Origin: an uncultured Clostridia bacterium
GTDB taxonomy: Bacteria; Bacillota; Clostridia; Oscillospirales; Acutalibacteraceae
Direction of reading: 5' to 3'
NCBI GenBank assembly: GCA_946497265.1
Contig: CAMMKL010000159.1
Location: forward strand, 1 to 5,346
DNA length: 5,346 nucleotides
Part shown: positions 1 through 5,346 of the stretch, piece after piece
How positions within the stretch are numbered: position 1 is the first letter of the stretch
Layout of the letters: each line of letters opens with the position of its first letter
Translations under genes and position numbers: made by a program
The notes under the pieces: generated by a model
What the model was told of the DNA's origin: nothing
The model's input: the letters and a program-made list of their open reading frames with translations, nothing else
Database searches by the model: none

Positions 1-2
1 AT

Positions 3-52
3 ATTAAAAGCAAAGGACACCTTTCCTTGGAAAGGTGTCCTTTGCTTTTAAT
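3..52. terminator. Long perfect hairpin, probable bidirectional terminator
   Basis: Arms at 3-26 and 29-52 are perfectly complementary over 24 bp, with only two unpaired bases in the centre (a 4-nt loop in practice). The stem is bounded by A-rich sequence on the left and T-rich sequence on the right, so it could end transcription in either direction. It most likely ends a gene lying to the left of the window. The T tract is interrupted, so it is not a textbook terminator. Confidence 0.6.
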
Positions 53-128
53 GCTGTTTGGCAATTGCATTTAAACCCGGAGCCAAAAAACACCCGTTAT
101 GCGAATGAAAGATAAAAAGGTTATCAGT

Positions 129-170
129 AAAAAATTCCCCTTTGGATTGCTATCCAAAGGGGAATTTTTT
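129..170. terminator. Rho-independent terminator closing the minus-strand gene group
   Basis: A 19-bp perfect stem (129-147 with 152-170) has a 4-nt loop. It has a six-base A run on one side and a six-base T run on the other, so it can work in both directions. Read leftward, it begins 13 nt after the stop of the small ORF at 184-279 and about 100 nt after the hydrolase stop. The close spacing to the small ORF is mild support for that ORF being translated. Confidence 0.8.
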
Positions 171-183
171 CTAGTGGTTGATT

Positions 184-279
184 TCACATAAAATGCGAGT
201 GGTTATGGTTATGTTCTTCTAATTGGGTTTCTGATAATTCGACGGTAACCGTAAAGGCTCCCGTATTTTGATTAGTCAT
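184..279 (-). CDS. Possible 31-residue His-rich small protein
   Basis: I do not recognise this ORF. It starts with ATG at 279-277, which overlaps the end of the hydrolase gene: the hydrolase TAA is at 274-272, giving an ATGACTAA arrangement typical of translational coupling. It runs 31 codons to TGA at 186-184. The predicted peptide begins MTNQNTG, has a beta-strand-like FTVTVEL stretch, then an acidic segment and a His-rich tail (EEHNHNHSHFM) with five His in the last nine residues. Such a tail could bind a metal ion, but that is inference. No strong independent Shine-Dalgarno precedes it (only AAGG, about 16 nt upstream), so expression would depend on the hydrolase upstream. The terminator 13 nt beyond its stop fits a real operon-final gene. 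An ORF this short can arise by chance. Confidence 0.35.
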   Translation of the reverse strand: MTNQNTGAFTVTVELSETQLEEHNHNHSHFM

Positions 280-997
280 GCAAGAAATTTATAACCTTAG
301 AAAAGAGGAATTCCCGTTCTCCGGCTAACGTACACACATGGGGGCTTTCGGGCAAAAGTAGGAGTTCCTTATGCCGGCTGGATGTTTCCCGCAGGACCCA
401 TTCGATGCCCAGGGCGTGTACCGTACGGTCTTTGCCGGCGCGAACCACCAACAAGGGGCAGTCTACACGGGGAAGGCCCCGGCGTGCGGCGCGCATCATA
501 TGCCCAAGCTGGGTAAGGGCGGGCAAAGGGGTACAGCCGTACGTTACGTTATAATCGCTTAAAAAATCCTCGGACTCCTTTTCTGCATGAGAATCCAAAT
601 AAGGGACCGTGTGCTTTAACACAGGGGCCAGTCGGCTGGAGCGGCGATGGATTTTCATAGCGGGCGCTATGGGCACCGCTTTATGCACAGGGCGGGTTTC
701 GGCTAATAAAAGGGTGAGCGTACCGCCCATTGAAAGGCCGGCTACGCTTACCTTTTCGCATATTGCCGCCATTTCGTCAAAGGCCTTTTGTGCCGCACGC
801 AGCCAATCGAGACCGTTGCATTTGTTCATGTCTTCTACCGTCGTGCCGTGCCCGGGCAAAAGTATGCCGCGCACATAGTGCCCATCCCGGGCCAACGCCT
901 GGCCCAGAGGCAGTACGGTTCCAGGGGTGGCGGTAAATCCGTGCAGTAGCAGGACCCCATGGGTGCGGTCGCCCTCAAAGGTAAACGGTTGGCTCAT
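272..997 (-). CDS. Alpha/beta hydrolase, carboxylesterase/monoacylglycerol lipase type
   Basis: A cytoplasmic serine hydrolase of 241 residues, the usual size for the bacterial Est30-like carboxylesterase group, which cleaves short acyl esters or monoacylglycerols. The true substrate is unknown. Oxyanion-hole motif HGFTATP is at residues 19-25 and PGHG at 48-51. The nucleophile elbow GLSMG carries Ser89, the acid is Asp190 in GKDRTV, and the base is His220 in SPHV. All three catalytic residues are present in the right order, and there is no signal peptide. I chose ATG at 997 because the protein then begins right before the first core strand, as in relatives. GAAGGAG lies upstream, though 15 nt away, and a promoter-like sequence sits at 1055-1083. 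The frame also opens at ATG 1096, overlapping the upstream gene's stop as TAATG. That would add 33 residues (MTNPVYETP...) with no family resemblance. Stop is TAA at 274-272. Confidence 0.88.
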   Translation of the reverse strand: MSQPFTFEGDRTHGVLLLHGFTATPGTVLPLGQALARDGHYVRGILLPGHGTTVEDMNKCNGLDWLRAAQKAFDEMAAICEKVSVAGLSMGGTLTLLLAETRPVHKAVPIAPAMKIHRRSSRLAPVLKHTVPYLDSHAEKESEDFLSDYNVTYGCTPLPALTQLGHMMRAARRGLPRVDCPLLVVRAGKDRTVHALGIEWVLRETSSRHKELLLLPESPHVCTLAGEREFLFSKVINFLHD

Positions 998-1054
998 GGG
1001 ATGATTCGTTAACTCCTTCAAAGATAAGACCTCTTTTCTGCGTTTGATACCATT

Positions 1055-1083
1055 ATCATAACAGGAAAGAGGCGTTTCGTAAA
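1055..1083 (-). promoter_or_regulatory. Candidate sigma-A promoter for the hydrolase gene
   Basis: Read on the minus strand, TTTACG (1083-1078) is separated by exactly 17 nt from TATGAT (1060-1055). The latter is preceded by TGT, so it forms an extended -10. A transcript would begin near 1048 and give a leader of about 50 nt to the ATG at 997. If real, it excludes the upstream ATG at 1096 from this transcript. Confidence 0.45.
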
Positions 1084-1095
1084 CCGGGTTAGTCA

Positions 1096-1533
1096 TTATT
1101 TTGAGAATTTTCCTTTCAGATGGTTGCAGATGCCGCAAATCGGCAACGATAATAGCCCCCATAGAATGCTATAGGGAAGGCAGATTTGACCTAGTACGTT
1201 AAACGGAAGGAACGAATAATCCCATACATTCATCTGCCACCACAGATTGACGATGCAGCCCACGATAAATTCGATGCCGGTAATGACCACTGCTCCGGTA
1301 AGGCATTTTTTAAACAGGCATTTTTGGGGCATATTACTGTAAAGGCGGTAGAGCACCACCAGGCAGACGCCGCCGGTAATCGTCATACTCCAATGGGTAT
1401 AGCCTCTCCAGAGGATTTCAATGAGGGAATACCCCACCGAACCCACTGTAAAAATAACGGTGTTTTGTACGGATTTTCCCACTGCTTTTTTCTCGGTTTT
1501 TATGATAAAGGTTCGTTGCTTTTCCAATTTCAT
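1096..1533 (-). CDS. Small polytopic membrane protein, PF06541-like putative ABC transporter permease
   Basis: A hydrophobic protein of 145 residues with about four membrane segments (roughly residues 24-42, 48-66, 77-98 and 110-136). The N-terminus is short, basic and charged, and the C-terminal tail is basic (HLKGKFSK). The pattern GYSLIEILWRGYTHWSM, then ITGIEFIVGCIVNLW, NVWDYS and LPFNVLGQICLPYS is what I associate with the PF06541 family. Its members are labelled putative ABC transporter permease (CmpB-like), although no transport role is established. No ATPase partner is visible here. I chose ATG at 1533. A GTG lies immediately before it (1536) and is equally possible, and neither has a convincing Shine-Dalgarno. 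Its TAA stop (1098-1096) shares one base with an ATG in the hydrolase frame. It is divergent from clpB, with the CIRCE element between them. Confidence 0.75.
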   Translation of the reverse strand: MKLEKQRTFIIKTEKKAVGKSVQNTVIFTVGSVGYSLIEILWRGYTHWSMTITGGVCLVVLYRLYSNMPQKCLFKKCLTGAVVITGIEFIVGCIVNLWWQMNVWDYSFLPFNVLGQICLPYSILWGLLSLPICGICNHLKGKFSK

Positions 1534-1563
1534 CACCGCTACTACTATTTGCCAGCAGGGGCG

Positions 1564-1591
1564 ATTCTATGTAAAGGGAAAATCAGGCAAA
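1564..1591 (-). promoter_or_regulatory. Weak candidate promoter for the membrane-protein gene
   Basis: On the minus strand, TAGAAT (1569-1564) is a five-of-six match to the -10 consensus. TTTGCC (1591-1586) lies 16 nt upstream as a poor -35. The predicted start would leave a leader of roughly 25 nt before ATG 1533. The CIRCE element then lies just upstream of this promoter. Support is limited to sequence resemblance. Confidence 0.25.
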
Positions 1592-1597
1592 TCCCAT

Positions 1598-1624
1598 TTA
1601 GCACTCGATTCAATCAAGTGCTAA
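1598..1624. promoter_or_regulatory. CIRCE operator (HrcA binding site)
   Basis: TTAGCACTC, nine bases, then AAGTGCTAA. This matches the CIRCE consensus (TTAGCACTC-N9-GAGTGCTAA) at 17 of 18 arm positions, the one change being the first base of the right arm. Including flanking A/T pairs, the perfectly complementary arms are 10 bp each (1596-1605 and 1617-1626). HrcA is the class I heat-shock repressor of Firmicutes and many other bacteria. The site lies upstream of the best clpB -10 rather than overlapping it, and also upstream of the divergent membrane-protein gene. Confidence 0.93.
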
Positions 1625-1657
1625 ATTTATAAATTGGCCAAATTTTGTTCATAATTA

Positions 1658-1666
1658 TGTTATAAT
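1658..1666 (+). promoter_or_regulatory. Extended -10 promoter for clpB
   Basis: TGT followed by a perfect TATAAT (1661-1666) is an extended -10 for the housekeeping sigma factor. No good -35 sits at the ideal distance: TTGGCC at 1634-1639 would leave 21 nt. The extended TG may compensate. Transcription would start near 1672-1674, inside the CtsR box, leaving a leader of about 75 nt. Confidence 0.6.
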
Positions 1667-1671
1667 CTAAA

Positions 1672-1688
1672 GGTAAACTAAGGTCAAA
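1672..1688 (+). promoter_or_regulatory. CtsR operator (tandem heptad)
   Basis: Two direct heptads are separated by three bases: GGTAAAC (1672-1678), TAA, GGTCAAA (1682-1688). The known CtsR consensus is RGTCAAA-NAN-RGTCAAA. The second heptad is perfect, the first matches five of seven, and the spacer fits NAN. The site begins 5 nt after the -10, so bound CtsR would cover the transcription start, which is the usual geometry for repression of clp genes. Confidence 0.8.
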
Positions 1689-1747
1689 TAAAAAGGAACA
1701 GGCGTAACAGCTTACATTGGCTGCGGCACCTGAAGGGAGGCAAGACC

Positions 1748-3181
1748 ATGAACGCGCAAAAATATACGCAAAAATCTTTGGAGGCAATCCAGCAAGCCCA
1801 GCAGATTTCTTTAGAGCATCAGAATATGCAGATTGAACAGGAGCATCTTCTGTACGCCCTATTGACCCAAGATCAAGGATTGATCCCGCAGCTTTTGTTG
1901 AAAATGGGGGTTCCGGTAGAAAACCTACAATCCCAGTTAAAGCGCGCAGTGGATCGCTTTCCTCATGTAAGCGGACCGGGCCGGGAAGCCGGGAAAATCT
2001 ATGTTTCTTCCGATGTGGATCAGGCTTTCCTTGCCGCCGAGCAGCAGGCGGAAAGTATGAAAGACGACTATGTTTCGGTGGAGCATATCTTTTTGGCGTT
2101 GCTCTCAAAGCCGAATGCGGCACTCAAAAATCTGTTTCAAACCTTTTCCATCGATAAAGACCGCTTTTTGAAAACTTTGGCGGAGGTACGCGGCAATACC
2201 CGTGTAACAAGCGACAGCCCCGAAAGTACCTACGACGCGTTGAAGCGCTATGGAACCGATCTGGTGGAACGCGCGCGCAGTCAAAAGATGGATCCCGTTA
2301 TTGGGCGCGACGATGAAATCCGCAATGTGATCCGTATTTTGTCACGCAAATCCAAAAATAACCCAGTGCTCATTGGGGAACCCGGCGTCGGAAAAACCGC
2401 GATTGCCGAAGGGCTTGCGCAGCGTATTGTACGCGGCGATGTGCCCAACAGCCTGCAGGACAAAACCATTTTTTCACTGGATATGGGTTCTTTGATTGCA
2501 GGGGCAAAATTTCGCGGAGAGTTTGAGGAACGCCTTAAGGCGGTTTTAAATGAAGTAAAAAAGAGCGACGGGAGGATCATCCTGTTTATCGACGAACTGC
2601 ATACCATTGTAGGCGCAGGAAAAACCGAAGGCTCTATGGACGCAGGCAACCTCTTAAAACCTATGCTTGCGCGCGGCGAGCTGCACTGTATCGGCGCCAC
2701 CACCTTGGACGAATACCGCCAATATATAGAAAAGGACCCGGCTTTGGAGCGCCGGTTCCAGCCGGTTCTGGTACAGGAGCCGACGGTCGAGGATACCATC
2801 GCCATCCTGCGCGGGTTAAAGGAACGTTACGAGGTGTATCATGGCGTCAAGATCCAGGATCAGGCCATTATTGCGGCGGCAACGCTTTCAAACCGCTACA
2901 TTACAGACCGCTTCCTACCCGATAAGGCCATTGACCTCATTGACGAGGCCTGCGCAATGATCCGCACCGAAATTGACTCCATGCCGACTGAGCTGGACAT
3001 TATCCAGCGTAAGATCATCCAGCATGAAATTGAAGAAGCGGCCTTGAAAAAGGAAAACGATACCCTTTCTCAGGAGCATCTGGAAGAGATCCAGAAAGAG
3101 CTTGCTGAAATGCGTGCGCAGTTCAACGCTTTGAAGGCGAAATGGGAAAATGAAAAGCAGGCGATCAGCAAAGTGCAGTAG
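1748..3181 (+). CDS. clpB: ClpB N-terminal half: N-domain, NBD1 and first part of the middle domain
   Basis: This ORF of 477 residues starts at ATG 1748, with a strong AGGGAGG seven nt upstream. Residues 1-150 are the double Clp-N repeat that binds substrate. NBD1 follows, with Walker A GEPGVGKT (210-217), a substrate-threading loop KFRGEFE (254-260, Phe255 in the aromatic position), Walker B ILFIDE (278-283) and the paired arginine-finger region ERRF (334-337). From about residue 405 the sequence becomes the heptad-rich middle domain and stops in it at residue 477. The fragment could fold and perhaps form an NBD1 ring, but without NBD2 it should lack normal disaggregase activity unless the second half is supplied. 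Middle-domain truncation would also be expected to disturb DnaK-dependent regulation. Confidence 0.8.
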   Translation: MNAQKYTQKSLEAIQQAQQISLEHQNMQIEQEHLLYALLTQDQGLIPQLLLKMGVPVENLQSQLKRAVDRFPHVSGPGREAGKIYVSSDVDQAFLAAEQQAESMKDDYVSVEHIFLALLSKPNAALKNLFQTFSIDKDRFLKTLAEVRGNTRVTSDSPESTYDALKRYGTDLVERARSQKMDPVIGRDDEIRNVIRILSRKSKNNPVLIGEPGVGKTAIAEGLAQRIVRGDVPNSLQDKTIFSLDMGSLIAGAKFRGEFEERLKAVLNEVKKSDGRIILFIDELHTIVGAGKTEGSMDAGNLLKPMLARGELHCIGATTLDEYRQYIEKDPALERRFQPVLVQEPTVEDTIAILRGLKERYEVYHGVKIQDQAIIAAATLSNRYITDRFLPDKAIDLIDEACAMIRTEIDSMPTELDIIQRKIIQHEIEEAALKKENDTLSQEHLEEIQKELAEMRAQFNALKAKWENEKQAISKVQ

Positions 3182-3193
3182 CTTCGGGAAGAA

Positions 3194-4360
3194 ATGGAAG
3201 CGCTCAATTCCGAGATTGAGCAGGCTGAACAGCAGTACGACCTGAACAAGGCCGCCGAGCTGAAATACGGCCGCCTTCCCCAGCTGAAAAAGGAACTGGA
3301 GGAGGAAGAGGCACTGGCGGAAGGCGGCGCCCGAAAAAACAGCCTCCTGCGCGATAAGGTTACCGAAGCAGAGATCGCCCGCATCATCGAACGGTGGACG
3401 GGAATTCCGGTAGCCCGGCTGATGGAAGGGGAAAAGGAGAAACTCCTGCATTTGGAAGATACCCTGCACCAGCGCGTTATCGGACAGAACGAGGCCGTTA
3501 CCAAGGTGACGGAGGCCATTATGCGTTCGCGCGCAGGTATCCAGGACCCTAATCGCCCGATTGGTTCCTTCCTTTTCCTAGGCCCCACCGGTGTGGGCAA
3601 AACCGAGCTTGCCAAAGCGCTGGCGGAAAGCTTGTTCGACGACGAACGCAACATTGTGCGAATCGATATGACAGAGTATATGGAAAAATATTCTGTGTCC
3701 CGTTTGATTGGCGCGCCTCCCGGATATGTAGGTTACGAAGAAGGCGGCCAGCTAACCGAGGCGGTTCGCCGCAGACCGTATTCTGTAGTGTTGTTTGACG
3801 AGGTTGAAAAGGCCCATCCCGATGTGTTCAATATCCTGCTTCAGGTACTTGACGACGGGCGTATCACCGATTCGCAGGGCCGCACGGTGGATTTCAAAAA
3901 CACCATACTCATTCTGACCAGCAATTTAGGCTCCTCCGCTTTGTTGGAAGGCATTGGTCCGGATGGGGAAATTACCGAAGCGGCAAAAACACAGGTGGAA
4001 GAGCTTTTGAAGCACTCTTTCCGTCCGGAGTTTTTAAACCGGTTGGACGAGATTGTCTTCTATAAGCCTTTGACCCGCGAAGATATTACCCAGATCGTGG
4101 ATTTGCAGCTTAAGAGTTTAAATCGCCGCTTGCAGGATAAACAGCTCACCTGTGAGGTTACCCCGGAAGCCAAGGCGTTTATTGTGGAAAACGGTTACGA
4201 TCCGGTCTATGGTGCGCGTCCTCTCAAACGGTTTGTGCAGCGCTATGTAGAGACTCTGATCGCAAAGACCATCCTTTCTCGCGATTTAAACGCGGGGGAT
4301 ACCTTGTTAGTACAAGTGGAACACGCTACCCTTACCGTGACCGTCAAGGGGAGCCGATAA
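3194..4360 (+). CDS. clpB: ClpB C-terminal half: rest of the middle domain and NBD2
   Basis: This is the same frame as the upstream half, opening at ATG 3194, 12 nt after the UAG. It is 388 residues long. It begins with the remaining coiled coil (AEQQYDLNKAAELKYGRLP), then the linker RWTGIPV. NBD2 has Walker A GPTGVGKT (local residues 130-137), pore loop GYVG (177-180, Tyr178), Walker B VVLFDE (198-203), the NRLDE region (282-286) and sensor-2 GARPLKR (340-346). The C-terminal D2 small domain is complete, ending at TAA. A purine stretch GGGAAGAA directly before the ATG is too close to be a good Shine-Dalgarno. Translation would need reinitiation after the UAG or readthrough of it. Whether this half is made separately cannot be told from sequence. 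Its conservation argues against long-standing loss of function. Confidence 0.6.
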   Translation: MEALNSEIEQAEQQYDLNKAAELKYGRLPQLKKELEEEEALAEGGARKNSLLRDKVTEAEIARIIERWTGIPVARLMEGEKEKLLHLEDTLHQRVIGQNEAVTKVTEAIMRSRAGIQDPNRPIGSFLFLGPTGVGKTELAKALAESLFDDERNIVRIDMTEYMEKYSVSRLIGAPPGYVGYEEGGQLTEAVRRRPYSVVLFDEVEKAHPDVFNILLQVLDDGRITDSQGRTVDFKNTILILTSNLGSSALLEGIGPDGEITEAAKTQVEELLKHSFRPEFLNRLDEIVFYKPLTREDITQIVDLQLKSLNRRLQDKQLTCEVTPEAKAFIVENGYDPVYGARPLKRFVQRYVETLIAKTILSRDLNAGDTLLVQVEHATLTVTVKGSR

Positions 4361-4364
4361 TTGG

Positions 4365-4405
4365 AAAAGCACGTTGCAGCCAAAGTGTTGCAGCGTGTTT
4401 TTTTT
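4365..4405 (+). terminator. Rho-independent terminator after clpB
   Basis: A nine-pair stem (4370-4378 with 4389-4397, one G-T pair) has a 10-nt loop and is followed by eight T (4398-4405). Four A at 4365-4368 can extend the pairing. It starts 4 nt after the clpB stop, which separates clpB from ku as transcription units. Confidence 0.88.
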
Positions 4406-4559
4406 GATAAAACATCGATTCGTTTCCGGAGGATCCGTATCGTAAGCCCCAAGGACGGCTGTTACGCTCCTGCGTGCCCCAAATTCCCCCTTTGCTGCCA
4501 AGGATTAGGAGGGTTTGCCCTGTATGTTTGCTTCCTACTCGATTTGACCGTTTTTGCTG

Positions 4560-4589
4560 TGAGTAATGCCGCACAAACAAGAAATAATA
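4560..4589 (+). promoter_or_regulatory. Candidate sigma-G-like promoter for ku
   Basis: TGAGTA (4560-4565), 17 nt, then AATAATA (4583-4589) resembles the forespore sigma-G pattern (about TGAATA-N17/18-CATACTA or CATAATA), with one mismatch in each box against the closest form. It would start transcription about 30 nt before the ku ATG. The -10 also partly fits sigma-A. The region 4406-4559 upstream shows no gene or clear element. Confidence 0.3.
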
Positions 4590-4624
4590 CAACAGAACAA
4601 GCAACAAGAAAAGAGGGGGATACG

Positions 4625-5346
4625 ATGGCAGCAACACACAAAGGAGCGATTTCTTTTGGACTCGTCCATATTCCAGTGGCCCTGCATACCGCCACGCAGG
4701 ACGATGATATCCATTTTAACCAATTATGCAAAGAAGACGGCAGCCGGATTAAATACAAAAAGGTTTGCAGCCACTGTGGGAAAGAGGTTACGGCCCAGGA
4801 TATTGTGAAAGGCTTTGAGTTTGAAAAGGGGAAATACGTCACCATGACGGAAGAAGACTTTGAAAAAGCAAAAACCCCAAAGGACCGCAGCATACGGATC
4901 CTGCACTTTGCCGACTTAAGAAGCATCCGTCCAATTTATTTTGATAAAACCTATCACGCGGTGCCGGAATCCGGAGGGGACAAAGCGTACGAGCTTTTGC
5001 GCAAAGCTATGCTGGCAGAAGGAAAAGTAGCTATTGCCAAGACGGTTATGGGGCAGTCGGAAAAGCTTATGTGTATTATCCCCACAGAGAAAGGGTTGCT
5101 GATGGAAACCTTATTCTTTTTTACGGAAGTCAAAGAGATGCCGAAGGAACCAGCCCGCCCCGAACTTTCGGATGAAGAGCTAACGATGGCCAAAACCCTA
5201 ATTAACTCTATGACCAGGGAGTTTGAACCGGAGAAATATCATGACGAATATCAGCAGAGGCTGCGCCAAATCCTAGAAGCTAAAATCAACGGAAAAGAAA
5301 TTACACAAAGCGAAGGAGAAGAGCATACGAATGTTATCAATATTAT
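4625..5346 (+). CDS. ku: Bacterial Ku protein (non-homologous end joining), 3' end outside window
   Basis: The reading frame is open from ATG 4625 to the window edge, giving 240 complete codons without a stop. The protein opens with HKGAISFGLVHIPVAL (residues 5-20), the hallmark start of bacterial Ku. It continues with FNQLCKEDGSRIKYKK, a CxxC pair (C48, C51), IVKGFEFEKGKYV, and the core RSIRILHFADLRSIRPIYFDKTYH region. The C-terminal end (EYQQRLRQILEAKINGKEI, then NVINII) is where family members of about 260-290 residues near their end, so perhaps only a few dozen residues are missing. Bacterial Ku is a homodimeric ring that threads onto double-strand DNA ends and recruits the ligase LigD. 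A GAGGGGGA Shine-Dalgarno (4613-4620) precedes the start. In spore formers this system protects DNA in dormant or germinating spores. No ligD is visible here, but it may follow. Confidence 0.95.
   Translation, partial: MAATHKGAISFGLVHIPVALHTATQDDDIHFNQLCKEDGSRIKYKKVCSHCGKEVTAQDIVKGFEFEKGKYVTMTEEDFEKAKTPKDRSIRILHFADLRSIRPIYFDKTYHAVPESGGDKAYELLRKAMLAEGKVAIAKTVMGQSEKLMCIIPTEKGLLMETLFFFTEVKEMPKEPARPELSDEELTMAKTLINSMTREFEPEKYHDEYQQRLRQILEAKINGKEITQSEGEEHTNVINI

Larger units (their letters stand above)
1748..4360 (+). pseudogene. clpB: clpB, ATP-dependent disaggregase, interrupted by in-frame UAG
   Basis: Taken as a whole this is an 869-residue-equivalent ClpB (Hsp100), the hexameric AAA+ chaperone that, with DnaK/DnaJ/GrpE, pulls polypeptides out of aggregates in the cytoplasm. 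The length is normal for the family. One codon, number 478 (TAG, 3179-3181), breaks it. Reading through, the flanks join as ...AISKVQ-[stop]-LREEMEAL..., an uninterrupted middle-domain coiled coil with no frame change. All catalytic motifs on both sides are intact, and the rest of the sequence shows no decay. The ancestral codon was plausibly CAG or AAG, one substitution away. I label it a pseudogene because a standard code gives no full-length product. A sequencing error, suppression or a functional split gene remain possible (see the two halves). Upstream are CIRCE, an extended -10 and a CtsR box; downstream is a terminator. Confidence 0.85.

Noticed and set aside
3..170. Pair of inverted repeats as ends of an insertion element
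   Set aside because: The two hairpins have different sequences, are only about 75 bp apart, and enclose no ORF. Each is an independent palindrome.
371..936. Plus-strand ORFs opposite the hydrolase
   Set aside because: They are antisense to a gene with a full catalytic triad, and their products have random composition.
1614..2123. Minus-strand ORF of 169 codons spanning the clpB start and its promoter
   Set aside because: It overlaps the clearly coding Clp-N region and the regulatory sites, and the product resembles nothing known.
3179..3200. Recoding structure or stem-loop right after the clpB UAG (CTTCGG tetraloop-like)
   Set aside because: The flanks of the UUCG do not pair into a stem, so there is no sign of a readthrough-stimulating hairpin at this site.
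3070..3654. Minus-strand ORF of 194 codons opposite clpB, with other antisense ORFs at 2281-2805 and 2915-3469
   Set aside because: They are shadows of clpB. The products are Ser- or Phe-rich low-complexity sequence created by Glu- and Lys-rich coiled-coil codons on the other strand, with no family resemblance.
4544..4549. TTGACC as a -35 for a sigma-A promoter of ku
   Set aside because: No acceptable -10 lies 15-19 nt downstream; the bases there are GC-rich.
4344..4926. Minus-strand ORFs around the clpB-ku gap and inside ku
   Set aside because: They are opposite ku or cross the clpB terminator. The Leu/Phe-rich stretches come from antisense A-rich leader sequence.

Overview
The window looks like a chromosomal segment of a low-to-mid GC Gram-positive bacterium, probably a Clostridia-class anaerobe. 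The reasons are a heat-shock gene with both a CIRCE (HrcA) and a CtsR-type operator, strong purine-rich Shine-Dalgarno sequences, a PF06541-type small membrane protein and a short bacterial Ku. No rRNA, tRNA, CRISPR array or insertion sequence is visible. The genus cannot be fixed from this window.

Layout. Bases 1-170 hold two strong hairpins (3-52 and 129-170) that look like terminators, with nothing recognisable between them. On the minus strand, from about 1533 down to 184, lie a small polytopic membrane protein (PF06541-like), an alpha/beta hydrolase of the carboxylesterase type, and a possible 31-residue His-rich peptide whose start overlaps the hydrolase stop. The terminator at 129-170 closes this group. 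Bases 1537-1747 are a divergent regulatory region with a CIRCE element, an extended -10 promoter and a CtsR box. On the plus strand, bases 1748-4360 are clpB, the Hsp100 disaggregase, followed by a terminator at 4365-4405. From 4625 to the right edge is the start of ku, a DNA end-joining protein, cut off by the window end.

The most notable feature is an in-frame UAG at codon 478 of clpB (3179-3181), inside the coiled-coil middle domain. Both sides stay in the same frame and keep every ATPase motif. An ATG follows 12 nt after the stop. The gene is therefore a very recent nonsense allele, a sequencing or assembly error, a readthrough or suppressed gene, or a naturally split disaggregase whose two halves are the NBD1 and NBD2 modules.

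How the parts relate: clpB appears to be controlled by two heat-shock repressors, HrcA and CtsR. CIRCE lies upstream of both divergent genes, so the membrane-protein gene may also respond. Ku has its own short leader, with a possible forespore (sigma-G-like) promoter, and would normally work with a LigD-type ligase, which is not in this window.
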